Assembly (NCBI GenBank): GCA_947591155.1
Contig: CANQDA010000011.1
Location: forward strand, 32,081 to 96,080
Direction of reading: 5' to 3'
Origin: an uncultured Lachnospiraceae bacterium
GTDB taxonomy: Bacteria; Bacillota; Clostridia; Lachnospirales; Lachnospiraceae
Length of the DNA stretch: 64,000 nt
Part shown: one piece after another, positions 35,207-44,711 of the stretch
Layout of the letters: each line of letters opens with the position of its first letter
Numbering within the stretch: position 1 is the stretch's first letter
Translations under genes and position numbers: made by a program
Notes under the pieces: model-generated
The model's input: the letters and a program-made list of their open reading frames with translations, nothing else
Database searches by the model: none
Told to the model about the DNA's origin: nothing

Positions 35207-36427
35207 ATGGCGGCGAAAGCGGAGAATTTGCGCCCCGTTCGTAAGAAAAATACAACGGGGAAAAACGGGACAGGCAATAGAAAATACGTGCGCAGGACGA
35301 TGGGAGCGGAGCGGGACTATTTCGATTACAATCTTCTGGCGATCGTGATCCTGCTGACCTGTTTCGGCCTTGTCATGTTGTACAGCACGAGCGCCTACGA
35401 GGCGATGGTGGAGACGGGAGGGGACGACATGTCCTACTTTCGGAAGCAGGCGTTCATCAGCGCCGGCGCGCTGATCCTCGCGCTGGTGGGCTCGCAGATC
35501 GATTACCATATTTTGGCAAGATTCTCCATGCCGTTTTACTGGCTGTCGGTGGGAATGCTGATCATCACGAAATTCATCGGAAGGGAAGTCAACGGCGCGA
35601 GGCGCTGGATCTATTTCGGCCCGATCTCGTTTCAGCCGGCGGAGATGGCGAAGCTCGCCATCATCCTGTTTCTGCCTGTGCTGATCGTGAAGATGGGGCA
35701 TAAGCTGAAGGGATGGAAAGCGCCGGGACTCGTGTTTCTCTTCGGTTTCATCTCCGCGTTCTGCACCTATGCATTCACGGACAATCTGAGCACGGCGATC
35801 ATCATTCTCGGCATCACGGTGATCCTTATCTTTATCACGCATCCGAAGACGATTCCGTTCGTCATCGGGGGAGCGGCCGTGGCAGCCCTGGTCGGGATCC
35901 TTGTCATTGTTCTGGTGAACAGTGCAAGCTCCGGAAGCTTCCGTATTCGTCGTATTCAGGTGTGGCTGGATCCGGAGTCCAACGCGAACAGCGGCGGATA
36001 TCAGGTGATGCAGGCGCTTTATGCGATCGGGTCGGGCGGTTTCTTCGGCAAGGGCCTCGGAAACAGCACACAGAAGCTCGGCGCTCTGCCGGAGGCGCAG
36101 AACGACATGATCTTCTCGATCATCTGCGAGGAGTTGGGCGTGTTCGGGGCCGTGCTTGTGATCCTGATGTTTGTGTTTATGCTGTACCGGCTGTTCTTCA
36201 TCGCGCAGAACGCCCCGGATCTTCTTGGATCACTGATCGCGTCCGGCATCTTCGTACACATCGCGCTGCAGGTCGTGCTGAATATCGCCGTTGTGACGAA
36301 CCTGATCCCGACGACGGGCATTACGCTCCCGTTCGTCAGTTACGGAGGCACGTCCATCCTGTTTCTGATGGCGGAGATGGCGCTCGCGCTGTCGGTTTCG
36401 AGCAGGATACGGTTCAAATCCGTGTAA
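35207..36427 (+). CDS. FtsW/RodA/SpoVE family glycosyltransferase
   Basis: The 406-residue protein is a SEDS family peptidoglycan polymerase with about ten membrane helices after a basic N-terminal tail of about 40 residues. Conserved stretches are SFQPAEMAKLAIILFLP, the large extracellular loop with GGYQVMQALYAIGSGGFFGKGLGNS and the PEAQNDMIFSIICEELG motif, and the final FVSYGGTSILFLM. Because it lies outside a dcw cluster and near cotJ, either FtsW or SpoVE is possible. It would work with a class B penicillin-binding protein that is not in this window. A promoter with TATACT (35126-35131) and a weak -35 precedes it. Confidence 0.9.
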   Translation: MAAKAENLRPVRKKNTTGKNGTGNRKYVRRTMGAERDYFDYNLLAIVILLTCFGLVMLYSTSAYEAMVETGGDDMSYFRKQAFISAGALILALVGSQIDYHILARFSMPFYWLSVGMLIITKFIGREVNGARRWIYFGPISFQPAEMAKLAIILFLPVLIVKMGHKLKGWKAPGLVFLFGFISAFCTYAFTDNLSTAIIILGITVILIFITHPKTIPFVIGGAAVAALVGILVIVLVNSASSGSFRIRRIQVWLDPESNANSGGYQVMQALYAIGSGGFFGKGLGNSTQKLGALPEAQNDMIFSIICEELGVFGAVLVILMFVFMLYRLFFIAQNAPDLLGSLIASGIFVHIALQVVLNIAVVTNLIPTTGITLPFVSYGGTSILFLMAEMALALSVSSRIRFKSV

Positions 36428-36524
36428 AAATACCGATATGCGGACTGATACATGAAAAAGGCTGCCGTGAGGCAAATAAGGGAATGACCGATGAAATTTA
36501 TACTTTGACAGGAGTGACGTTGTT

Positions 36525-37976
36525 ATGACAAAGGTTAAGACAAGATTCGCGCCGAGTCCGACGGGCCGGATGCATGTGGGAAATCTGCGCACGGCGCTGT
36601 ATGCGTATCTGATCGCGAAACATGCGGGCGGCACGTTTATGCTGCGTATCGAGGACACGGACCAGGAGCGTTATATAGAGGGGGCGGTCGAGGTCATCAA
36701 CCGCACGCTGGAAAAGACGGGACTTATTCACGACGAGGGGCCGGACAAAGACGGCGGCTGTGGACCGTACGTGCAGAGTGAGCGGCAGAAGGCCGGTATC
36801 TATATGGAGTACGCGAAACAGCTGATCGAGAAGGGCGAAGCATATTACTGCTTCTGCGACAAAGAGCGCCTGGATTCTCTGAGACAGAATGTGGCAGGCA
36901 AGGAGATCGCCGTCTACGATAAGCACTGCCTATATCTTTCGAGGGAGGAAGTTGAGGCGAAACTGGCCTCCGGCATGCCCTACGTGATCCGGCAGAACGT
37001 TCCGAGGGAGGGCACGACGAAATTCGTGGATGAGATCTACGGCGAGATCGAGGTGCCTAACGCGGAGCTCGACGACATGATCCTCATCAAGTCGGACGGC
37101 TATCCGACCTACAATTTCGCGAACGTGGTGGACGACCACCTCATGGGGATCACCCACGTCGTGCGCGGGAACGAATACCTGTCCTCCGCTCCGAAGTATA
37201 ACCGCCTCTACGAGGCGTTCGGCTGGGAAGTGCCGGTCTACGTGCACTGCCCGCTGATCACGGATGAGGAGCACAAGAAGCTCTCCAAGCGTTCCGGGCA
37301 TTCCTCTTTTGAGGATCTTCTGGAGCAGGGCTTCGTCTCAGAGGCGATTGTGAACTATGTGGCGCTGTTGGGCTGGTGCCCGCAGGACAACCGCGAGATC
37401 TTTTCGCTTCAGGAGCTTGTAGAGGCCTTTGACTACCGCAATATGAGCAAATCTCCGGCGGTCTTCGACCTGCAGAAGCTGCGCTGGATGAACGGCGAGT
37501 ACCTGAAGATGATGGACGACGAGGCGTTTTATGAGGCGGCGTTGCCGTATCTGAAGCAGGCAATCTCGCGCGAACTGGATTTCCGCAAGATCGCACAGAT
37601 GGTGAAGACCAGGATTGAGGTCTACCCCGACATCGCGGAGATGGTTGACTTCTTTGAGAAGGTGCCGGAGTACGACGCCTCCATGTATGCGAACAAGAAG
37701 TCGAAGACGAATGAGCAGAGTTCACTTGATACGCTGACCGAGCTGCTCCCGAAGCTGGAGGCGCAGGAGAATTTCAACAACGACGCGCTGTTTGAGATGC
37801 TGAAAGTGTATGTCGACGAGAAGGGCTGCAAGGTAAATTTTGTGATGTGGCCGCTTCGCGTCGCCGTTTCCGGAAAGGTGATGACGCCGGCGGGCGCGAC
37901 GGAGATCATGTCCGTGCTCGGCAAAGACGAGTCGCTTGCGAGAATCCGCGCGGCGATTTCAAAACTTTCTGTTTAA
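36525..37976 (+). CDS. gltX: Glutamate--tRNA ligase
   Basis: This 483-residue class I synthetase begins with RFAPSPTGRMHVGNLRTAL, where HVGN is the HIGH-like motif, and has the KLSKRSG motif near residue 250 (HKKLSKRS). The catalytic core, stem-contact fold and a helical anticodon-binding domain are complete. The length is typical. In many Firmicutes it is non-discriminating and also charges tRNA-Gln; whether gatCAB is present cannot be seen. AGGAGTGACGTTGTT lies before the ATG. It is followed by a 390-base region without a gene. Confidence 0.95.
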   Translation: MTKVKTRFAPSPTGRMHVGNLRTALYAYLIAKHAGGTFMLRIEDTDQERYIEGAVEVINRTLEKTGLIHDEGPDKDGGCGPYVQSERQKAGIYMEYAKQLIEKGEAYYCFCDKERLDSLRQNVAGKEIAVYDKHCLYLSREEVEAKLASGMPYVIRQNVPREGTTKFVDEIYGEIEVPNAELDDMILIKSDGYPTYNFANVVDDHLMGITHVVRGNEYLSSAPKYNRLYEAFGWEVPVYVHCPLITDEEHKKLSKRSGHSSFEDLLEQGFVSEAIVNYVALLGWCPQDNREIFSLQELVEAFDYRNMSKSPAVFDLQKLRWMNGEYLKMMDDEAFYEAALPYLKQAISRELDFRKIAQMVKTRIEVYPDIAEMVDFFEKVPEYDASMYANKKSKTNEQSSLDTLTELLPKLEAQENFNNDALFEMLKVYVDEKGCKVNFVMWPLRVAVSGKVMTPAGATEIMSVLGKDESLARIRAAISKLSV

Positions 37977-38365
37977 TTCACAAACCAGATGCCCGCCAAA
38001 TGTATCGCGACGGCGTCGGCTGTGATAATCCGCTGTCCGCCGATTGTCCTCTTACATCTGTCTGCCTGCGTCGGACTACGTCCGTCTCAGATCAGACATC
38101 TGTATCGGACATGTCGGAACAGCCGGATCATCCCAGTCCTCTGCCGAGTGGAGCTTCTCAGGCGGAAACTGTACAGCCCGCACAGTGAATTGGCAATACC
38201 TAAGGCAAACCGTAGAGGTCCGCCGGCACTTAGCGAATGCGGAGCATGAGCTTAGTACCGCTGCGTGACCGTAACGAGCGGAAGCGGGTTTCGCCGTGGT
38301 ATTGACCAATTCCTGTGAGGGCGTTCGGATAGACATAGTGAACTAAACAGGAAGATAGGAGCAAC
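37977..38365. other. Gene-free region with a long imperfect palindrome
   Basis: No ORF with coding character is seen in these 389 bases. The right part (38187-38312) is an inverted repeat described separately. The left part contains degenerate Asp-like repeats of GTCGGAC/GTCCG type (38072-38130). It separates gltX from the helicase gene. Confidence 0.6.
38187..38312. repeat. 126-bp imperfect palindrome with inner GCACTTAGCG hairpin
   Basis: GAATTGGCAATACC (38187-38200) pairs with GGTATTGACCAATTC (38298-38312), one bulged base; next to it GGCAAACC pairs with GGTTTCGCC. The centre holds a small GCACTTAGCGAATGCG...GAGCTTAGT element (38226-38260) like that at 20934. No gene is inside. Confidence 0.7.
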
Positions 38366-40234
38366 ATGCAAATAAGCAACGCACAGTCAAGGGCAATCGC
38401 CCACGGAACAGGTCCCGCCATGGTTCTGGCGGGACCGGGTTCCGGCAAGACCCTCGTTATCACACAGAGAACAAGATATCTGATCGAAGAACTTCATGTG
38501 AAGCCACAGGAGATTTTGGTGATCACCTTTACGAAAGCTGCGGCGCAGGAGATGCGGCAGCGTTTTTGTGCTGTCTGCGGATTGCCCGGAGTCACGTTTG
38601 GGACTTTCCACGCCGTTTTTTTCGGTATTTTGAAACACGCGTACCGTTATACCTCCGCCAATATAATGACGGAAGACGACAAATTTCGGCTTCTGCGGCA
38701 GCTGCTTCAGAAGCTTCCGCCGGAGACGCTGGCGGAAGCTCAGGATGAGAAGGAACTGCTTTCTGATCTGGCCGCGGAGATCAGTCTTGTGAAGAATGAG
38801 CAGATTAGCCTTGCCAACTATTATTCGCGCTCCTGCCCGGAGGATGTTTTCCGCAGGATCTATCGGCAATACGAGGAGGTTCACCGCGCACAGGGAATGC
38901 TGGATTTTGACGACATGCTCGTCTGCACCTACGAGCTGCTTGCACAGAGGAAAGATATCCTCGAGGCCTGGCAAAAGCGGTTCCGTTACATTCTGGTCGA
39001 CGAGTTTCAGGATATCAATCTTTTGCAGTACCGAATCCTGCGCATGCTCGCCGAGCCGGAGAACAACCTGTTCATCGTGGGCGACGACGATCAGTCGATT
39101 TACCGTTTCCGCGGCGCGAAGCCGGAGATCATGCTGAACTTTACGAAGGACTATCCGGCGGCAGAGACGATCCTGCTTGATCGGAATTACCGTTCTGTGG
39201 CGCCGGTGATTGAAGGCGCCCTGAAAGTCATCGGAGAGAACGATCACCGCTACGACAAGCAGATCCGGGATGTCCGGGGCGACGGGCCGAAGATCGACCT
39301 TCAGGAACTGGACAGCCAGGAGCACGAGACCTTGTATCTGGTAAAATGCATTAAGAAAAGTGTGGAAGAGGGAATTCCCGCCTCGGAGATCGCCGTGCTG
39401 TTCCGCACGAATCAGGGGGCCGGGCCCTTTGCCGAGCGGCTCATGGAGTTCAACCTTCCGTTCGAGATGCGCGACGCGCTTCCGAACATCTATGAGCACT
39501 GGATCGCGCGGGATATCTTCGCGTATCTGCACCTGGCGAGGGAAGGGCTGGACCGCGCGGAATTTCTACAGGTCATGAACCGCCCGAAGCGATACATCGG
39601 CAGGGACAGCGTCGACGCGAAGACGGTCTCTTTCGAGACGTTGCGGACGTATTATGAAGATAAGGAGTGGATGCTCGACCGGATTGACCGCATGGAGACC
39701 GATCTGAAGGTCCTCGCGCGGATGACGCCGTACGCGGGGGTCAATTACATACGGCGCGGGATCGGCTACGAGGATTATCTGACGGAGTATGCGAAGAGCA
39801 GACGGATGAAGCCGGAGGAGCTGTCAGACCTTCTCGACGAGATCCAACAGGGCGCGAAACCATACAAGACTTGTGCGGAATGGTTCGCGCACATCGAGGA
39901 GTATAAACAGAAGTTGGCGGAGCGGCGCGTCAGCCGGAGACAGCAGGGAGACGCGATCACACTTGCCACATTGCACGGATCCAAAGGCCTGGAATTTCAG
40001 GAAGTGTTTCTGGTGGATGTGAACGAGGGCGTTATCCCGCACCGCAAGGCCGTGCTGGAGGCTGACATTGAGGAGGAAAGGAGACTGTTCTACGTAGGCA
40101 TGACGAGGGCGAAAGACAGGCTCCACATTTTCTACACCAGACAGCGTTATGGGAAGGTGGCGGAACCGTCGCAATTCCTCGATGTTCTCTTAAAGGAGGG
40201 ACCGGAGAAGAGTTTGCGTATTATTAAGAAATGA
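38366..40234 (+). CDS. UvrD/PcrA-like 3'-5' DNA helicase
   Basis: The 622-residue protein has the full set of superfamily 1A helicase motifs: Walker A GPGSGKTLV, ITFTKAAAQEMRQR, Walker B VDEFQDINLLQ, VGDDDQSIYRFRGA, LDRNYRS, and LATLHGSKGLEFQEVFL with the C-terminal RLFYVGMTRAK. It is shorter than PcrA (about 730 residues) because the C-terminal Tudor region is absent. It translocates on single-stranded DNA and probably acts in repair or plasmid/recombination intermediates. It begins directly with the helicase core after a weak purine-rich site. It is not in an obvious operon. Confidence 0.93.
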   Translation: MQISNAQSRAIAHGTGPAMVLAGPGSGKTLVITQRTRYLIEELHVKPQEILVITFTKAAAQEMRQRFCAVCGLPGVTFGTFHAVFFGILKHAYRYTSANIMTEDDKFRLLRQLLQKLPPETLAEAQDEKELLSDLAAEISLVKNEQISLANYYSRSCPEDVFRRIYRQYEEVHRAQGMLDFDDMLVCTYELLAQRKDILEAWQKRFRYILVDEFQDINLLQYRILRMLAEPENNLFIVGDDDQSIYRFRGAKPEIMLNFTKDYPAAETILLDRNYRSVAPVIEGALKVIGENDHRYDKQIRDVRGDGPKIDLQELDSQEHETLYLVKCIKKSVEEGIPASEIAVLFRTNQGAGPFAERLMEFNLPFEMRDALPNIYEHWIARDIFAYLHLAREGLDRAEFLQVMNRPKRYIGRDSVDAKTVSFETLRTYYEDKEWMLDRIDRMETDLKVLARMTPYAGVNYIRRGIGYEDYLTEYAKSRRMKPEELSDLLDEIQQGAKPYKTCAEWFAHIEEYKQKLAERRVSRRQQGDAITLATLHGSKGLEFQEVFLVDVNEGVIPHRKAVLEADIEEERRLFYVGMTRAKDRLHIFYTRQRYGKVAEPSQFLDVLLKEGPEKSLRIIKK

Positions 40235-40285
40235 ATGCTGAGAACAGTTTGCATAATATCAGAAAATGAGTGCAGTGAGGAAAAG

Positions 40286-40313
40286 AAAAACAGAGACGTT
40301 CACAGCGTCTCTG
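40286..40313 (-). terminator. Terminator of the DUF1292 gene (minus strand)
   Basis: CAGAGACG (40291-40298) and CGTCTCTG (40306-40313); on the minus strand the stem is followed by TTTTTC. It may also act for the helicase gene. Confidence 0.8.
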
Positions 40314-40338
40314 TCTTCGATATGCGCGTATTCCTTTG

Positions 40339-40710
40339 TCACTGGGCGGTATCCTCTTCGTCTTCCTCGTCATCAGCCTCGACGAGCTCGTCGTACTCCA
40401 TGGAGTCAAGCCACTCGTCGAAGCCGTCGGACGCGGCCTCGTACTCGTCGTCATCCTCGATGTTCTCCAGAACCGGAGTACCGTTCTCGTTTTTATAGCG
40501 GTAGATGAATACTTCGCCGTCATGGTTCTCGCCATTCTCATCCAGCGGGAGGAGCGCGATGTACTCGTTGCCCGCGGCCGGGTAGGTCGTGAGGACCGCG
40601 CACTCGATCGTCTCATCGTTGTCGAGTGTCAGCGTGATCGTGGCCGAGCCGTCCGAACAGTCTTCTCCGCAGCTTGCGCAGTTGCCGTTGCATGTCTCAA
40701 AATCGCTCAT
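40339..40710 (-). CDS. DUF1292 domain protein
   Basis: This acidic protein of 123 residues has a Cys-rich start (CNGNCASCGEDCSDG) and then the DUF1292 core (ITLTLDNDETIECAVLTTYPAAGNEYIALLPL ... EVFIYRYKN). It ends in a highly acidic tail of Asp and Glu. Small DUF1292 proteins, including YrzB, are common in Firmicutes and have no settled function. The four Cys at the N-terminus could bind zinc; that is inferred. GAAAGGAAAGG precedes its ATG. It is transcribed from its own promoter, convergent with the helicase gene. Confidence 0.9.
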   Translation of the reverse strand: MSDFETCNGNCASCGEDCSDGSATITLTLDNDETIECAVLTTYPAAGNEYIALLPLDENGENHDGEVFIYRYKNENGTPVLENIEDDDEYEAASDGFDEWLDSMEYDELVEADDEEDEEDTAQ

Positions 40711-41019
40711 AGAGATTCCTTTCCTTTGCTGAGTTTTTGGTCAACCCTACTTTATCAGAAACAGTCTGAAATAGCAATACCCGCGAAGAAATATTGCAAA
40801 ATTCAAAGATTTATGTGGGAAAAGACGGCAAAAGATGGTATACTTACCATGATATCACAATGATTCGGGCGACTTTTGCCCGTGTGCGGACAAATGACGC
40901 AGTGTGAAGGACAGCGCAGCGAAGGACTGCATTGTGAAAGACAGTATTGCGGAGGCATACTGGAAGACTGAGAACCAAACTGAGAACCAAATTGAAAAAC
41001 GAGAGGGATAAAAAGAGAG
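40711..41019. other. Divergent control region between DUF1292 gene and exonuclease III gene
   Basis: The region of 309 bases holds a minus-strand promoter (-35 TAGCAA and -10 ACTTTA as written on the plus strand, 40749-40777, 17-bp spacing). A 6-bp inverted repeat ATGGTA-TACT-TACCAT (40835-40850) overlaps a TATACT box. A tandem 12-bp repeat ACTGAGAACCAA lies at 40967-40990, just before the exonuclease start. No gene is seen in it. Confidence 0.5.
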
Positions 41020-41775
41020 ATGAAATTAATTTCGTGGAATGTAAACGGCCTGAGGGCTTGCGTGCAGAAGGGCTTTCTGGATTTCTTCCGGGAGATCGAC
41101 GCAGATATCTTCTGCATACAGGAGAGCAAACTCCAGGAGGGACAGATTGATTTGGAACTGGAAGGCTATCATCAGTATTGGAATTACGCGGAGAAGAAGG
41201 GCTATTCGGGCACCGCGATCTTCACGAAAGCGGAGCCGCTCTCTGTGGCCTACGGCATCGGCGCCGAGGAGCACGACCATGAGGGACGTGTGATCACACT
41301 GGAGTTTGCGGACTTTTATATGGTGACGGTTTACACGCCGAACTCACAGGACGGTCTTGCCAGGCTGGACTACCGCATGCGCTGGGAGGACGCCTTCCTC
41401 GCGTATCTCAAAAAGCTGGAGGAGAAGAAGCCGGTGATCTTCTGCGGAGACCTGAATGTGGCGCATCAGGAGATCGACCTCAAGAACCCGAAGACAAACC
41501 ACAAGAACGCCGGGTTTACCGACGAGGAGCGCGGGAAGTTCACGCAGCTGGTGGAGAACGGTTTTGTTGACACGTTCCGTTTCTTCTATCCGGACAAGGA
41601 GGGCGTCTACAGCTGGTGGTCCTACCGCATGAAGGCAAGAGAGAGGAACGCGGGGTGGCGCATCGACTATTTCTGCGTGTCTGAGGCGCTGAAGGAGAAG
41701 CTGCAGGGCGCGAAGATCCATACGGAAGTCATGGGATCGGACCATTGCCCGGTGGAGCTGACCATTGAATTGTAA
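41020..41775 (+). CDS. xth: Exodeoxyribonuclease III (AP endonuclease)
   Basis: This 251-residue enzyme cleaves at abasic sites and removes 3' blocks. Catalytic motifs are SWNVNGLRA, the metal Glu in IQESKLQ, the GDLNVAH segment and the terminal [11 protein letters not shown], with WRIDYF for base recognition. It belongs to the Xth/ExoA family. The length matches. AGAGGGATAAAAAGAGAG precedes the ATG. Single gene, followed by a structured repeat. Confidence 0.95.
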   Translation: MKLISWNVNGLRACVQKGFLDFFREIDADIFCIQESKLQEGQIDLELEGYHQYWNYAEKKGYSGTAIFTKAEPLSVAYGIGAEEHDHEGRVITLEFADFYMVTVYTPNSQDGLARLDYRMRWEDAFLAYLKKLEEKKPVIFCGDLNVAHQEIDLKNPKTNHKNAGFTDEERGKFTQLVENGFVDTFRFFYPDKEGVYSWWSYRMKARERNAGWRIDYFCVSEALKEKLQGAKIHTEVMGSDHCPVELTIEL

Positions 41776-41803
41776 GGAAAGAGAAAGATCGATTCACTTA
41801 GAT

Positions 41804-41993
41804 AGCAATGAGACGATCCCCTCGAAAAGCCTCCGGCTTTTCCACGCGGGTGCGCTTTGTCACTAGGCTCGAAATGACCTCGCCAAGTGTCAAATGTGTC
41901 GGCCGTGGGCATTCGCCCTATAAATACGCTGTCTCATGAAAATGCCTGTGAGCAGGCATTCCGTGCTCCAGCGCATTTGCACGGCTCATTGCT
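41804..41993. repeat. Dispersed palindromic element, copy A
   Basis: The ends AGCAATGAG (41804-41812) and CTCATTGCT (41985-41993) are perfect inverted repeats. Inside are AAAAGCC/GGCTTTT (41825-41841) and AATGCCTG/CAGGCATT (41941-41960). Its right half is about 85% identical by eye to the element at 50222-50356, sharing CCCTATAAATACGCTGTCTC exactly. No gene inside; the gap of 256 bases between exonuclease and the GH13 gene is mostly this element. Confidence 0.8.
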
Positions 41994-42031
41994 AAACACG
42001 CATATCAAAGTATCGGAAAGATGAGGACCGG

Positions 42032-43969
42032 ATGATGAGTGATAGTGAATTCAGAGTAATTGCAGACAGTAACAACGTACCGGGGATATCGATGGAAAAG
42101 GACGGCGTGCATTTCGGGTGCTACGCGGCGGGACAGGAGCCGCCGACGCTGCTCCTGTATAAGAAAGGGACTGAAGAGATCGCCGCGCGGCTGCCGTTTC
42201 CGGGAAACGAAATGGCGGGAGGGCTGTACACGATGAAGGTACAGCTGAATCCGGCGAAGTATGAGTACAATTTTGAAGATGGGGATGGGGTCTTCGCGGA
42301 TCCGTGGGCAAAGCTCGTAGTTGGGCGGGAGAGATTTGGCCGGAAGCCGGAAGCTTCGCCGCACGGCGTGCGCGGGGCGTTCCCGGTGAAGCAGTACGAC
42401 TGGGGAGAAGATAGACTGCCGCAGATTCCGTACGACGAGGCGATCATGTATCAGCTGCATGTCCGCGGATTCACGAAGCAGAAGGGCTCCGGCACACGGA
42501 AGAAAGGGACGTTCGCGGGATTGCGCGACAAGATCCCGTATCTGAAACAGCTCGGCGTCAATCAGCTGCGGCTGATGCCGGTCTACGAGTTCGCCGAGAT
42601 GGTGCCGAAATTCCCAAAGCAAACGGGCGTCGCGGCCGGAAAGACGAACCAGAAGAGTGATTTGAAATCGGGTTTGCAGAGCGATTCAAACAGTGCGCCG
42701 GATGAGTCTTCCGGGCTCAGCCCGCAGGTGGCGGAGGCCATGAAGTCGCTGGAACAGTATCGCATGAACTACTGGGGCTACGGCGGGGACGCGTACTACT
42801 TCGCGCCGAAGGCTGCTTACGCCGCGACGAAAGCGCCGGATGTGGAGTTTAAGGATATGGTCAAAGCTTTTCATGCGGAGGGCATGGAGGTGATCCTGGA
42901 ATTTTCGTTCCCGGATGAGATCGATTTCGCGAGGATCGAACAGTGCCTGAACTGGTGGGCGTCCGAATATCATGTAGACGGGTTCGCCGTGATGACGCGG
43001 GACTCCGCGGTCGCGGAGCTTGCCAGACTGCCGCTGTTTAAAAGCCGCAAGCTGATCTGCACCTGGTATCCGGACGCGCTCAAGCAGGATAAGGGCAGAC
43101 TGCTGGCGGAGGCGAACGACGGATTCATGAACGACTGCCGCAGACTGTTGAAGGGGGACGAACAGTTCCTCAGGGCGTTCAGCTACCAGCTGCGCTGCAA
43201 TCCGGTCGGCTGCGGGCGCGTCAACTACATGACGAACCACGACGGTTTCACGCTGATGGATCTCGTGTCCTACGACCGCAAGTACAACATGGACAACGGC
43301 GAGTACAATCGTGACGGCTCGGACTTCAATTACAGCTGGAACTGCGGCGAGGAAGGTCCGACTCGCAAGAGGGATATCCGGGCGCTGCGCATGCGTCAGC
43401 GCAAAAACGCTTTCGCGATGCTGTTGTTTTCACAGGGGACGCCGATGTTGTTGGCCGGGGACGAGTTCGGCAACTCGCAGAACGGCAATAACAATCCCTA
43501 CTGCCACGACAGCGAGCTGAGCTGGACGGACTGGAGCGCGGCCCGAGGCAATAAGGAACTGAGCGCCTTCGTGCGGGACGCGATCGCCTACCGCAAGGCG
43601 CACAAGGCGCTCCACCAGGAGAGCGAGCCGCAGTGCATGGATTATCGCTCGCTCGGTTATCCGGATCTGTCGTTCCACGGGGAACGCGCCTGGTACGGCG
43701 ATTTCGAGCAGATGGGCCGCGGACTGGGCTGCCTGTACTGCGGGGAGTACGCGGGAGAGGACAATTTTCTCTATATCGCCTACAATTTTAACTGGATCCC
43801 GCAGGAGTTCGCGCTGCCGATTCTTCCGAAAGGCATGGACTGGTATACGGTGATGGACACGTCGCGGAAGGCCAGCTTTATTCCGCAAGAGGAACAGAAT
43901 GTGCTGGAAGACGCGAAGGCGTTTTCTGTGTCGGCGCGCACGGTTGTGATACTCGAGGGAAGAAAATGA
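42032..43969 (+). CDS. GH13 isoamylase/GlgX-like protein, catalytically degenerate
   Basis: The product has 645 residues, with an N-terminal carbohydrate-binding beta domain, a TIM barrel and a C-terminal beta domain, like isoamylases and glycogen debranching enzymes. However, the key catalytic motifs are altered: region I EVILEFSF (286-293) lacks the usual Asp/Asn/His, region II DGFAVM (316-321) has Met in place of the nucleophile Asp, and region III LICTWY (341-346) has Thr in place of the acid/base Glu. Only region IV NHDG (402-405) is intact. There is also a Ser/Lys-rich insert (about 198-235). It may bind glycogen or starch without cutting it. The start (ATG 42032) is preceded by AAAGATGAGGACCGG. 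Confidence 0.85.
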   Translation: MMSDSEFRVIADSNNVPGISMEKDGVHFGCYAAGQEPPTLLLYKKGTEEIAARLPFPGNEMAGGLYTMKVQLNPAKYEYNFEDGDGVFADPWAKLVVGRERFGRKPEASPHGVRGAFPVKQYDWGEDRLPQIPYDEAIMYQLHVRGFTKQKGSGTRKKGTFAGLRDKIPYLKQLGVNQLRLMPVYEFAEMVPKFPKQTGVAAGKTNQKSDLKSGLQSDSNSAPDESSGLSPQVAEAMKSLEQYRMNYWGYGGDAYYFAPKAAYAATKAPDVEFKDMVKAFHAEGMEVILEFSFPDEIDFARIEQCLNWWASEYHVDGFAVMTRDSAVAELARLPLFKSRKLICTWYPDALKQDKGRLLAEANDGFMNDCRRLLKGDEQFLRAFSYQLRCNPVGCGRVNYMTNHDGFTLMDLVSYDRKYNMDNGEYNRDGSDFNYSWNCGEEGPTRKRDIRALRMRQRKNAFAMLLFSQGTPMLLAGDEFGNSQNGNNNPYCHDSELSWTDWSAARGNKELSAFVRDAIAYRKAHKALHQESEPQCMDYRSLGYPDLSFHGERAWYGDFEQMGRGLGCLYCGEYAGEDNFLYIAYNFNWIPQEFALPILPKGMDWYTVMDTSRKASFIPQEEQNVLEDAKAFSVSARTVVILEGRK

Positions 43970-44077
43970 TATGAGTTCCCGCAAACTGACCGAATTGCAT
44001 GATATAGGAGCGAAATCAGGCAGAGGTCAGAAAAGAGAATTGTGGGAAAAGAAAAGCAGAGTGAAGGAAATGACAGA

Positions 44078-44680
44078 ATGAAGACGAGAACAAACACATC
44101 GAAAGGTCTGCCGCCGATGACATGGAAGAAGATCTGCGGACATCTGCGCACGATCACGGAGCACAAGTTGCTCGTGATGAAGCACTGCTTCCGCATTGGC
44201 TTGTACCGGCAGGGGATCCTGCACGATCTGTCCAAGTATATGCCGTCTGAGCTTCTGATGGGTTTTCGGTACTACGACGACGGCAAGAGCAGCCCGAACA
44301 ACGGAGAGCGGAAGCTCAAGGGTTATTCCGACGCGTGGATGCACCACAAGGGGCGCAACCGCCATCATTTCGAGTATTGGACGGATTACACGCTCAACGC
44401 GTATGACAGAAAGCATCCGATGCAGCCGGTGCAGATGCCGCGGAAATACGTGGCGGAGATGCTGATGGACCGCATCTGCGCGTCGAAGAATTACAACAAG
44501 GACTCCTACACGCAGCATCACCCGCTCGAATATTTTGAGAAGGGCAGAAGCCATTATCTGCTGCACCCGCAGACCCACAAGGAGCTGCACGGCATGCTTC
44601 GAATCCTTGACCAGAGGGGCGAGGAGGAGTTGGTTCGCTTTGTAAGGGAGTACTATCTCAAAGGGTATCCGATCAAATAA
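44078..44680 (+). CDS. DUF5662 family protein (HD-like motifs)
   Basis: The 200-residue product is basic and rich in His and Tyr. Motifs HDLSKYMP and WMHHKGRNRHHFEYW look like those of a metal-binding helical domain similar to HD-type proteins, and the family is DUF5662, which has no defined function. There are no membrane segments. The ATG at 44078 has GAAGGAAA seven bases upstream; the in-frame start at 44042 is without a good site. It is alone and convergent with luxS. Confidence 0.8.
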   Translation: MKTRTNTSKGLPPMTWKKICGHLRTITEHKLLVMKHCFRIGLYRQGILHDLSKYMPSELLMGFRYYDDGKSSPNNGERKLKGYSDAWMHHKGRNRHHFEYWTDYTLNAYDRKHPMQPVQMPRKYVAEMLMDRICASKNYNKDSYTQHHPLEYFEKGRSHYLLHPQTHKELHGMLRILDQRGEEELVRFVREYYLKGYPIK

Positions 44681-44711
44681 ATAAAGAATAGGATTAATAG
44701 AGAAGACGGAC

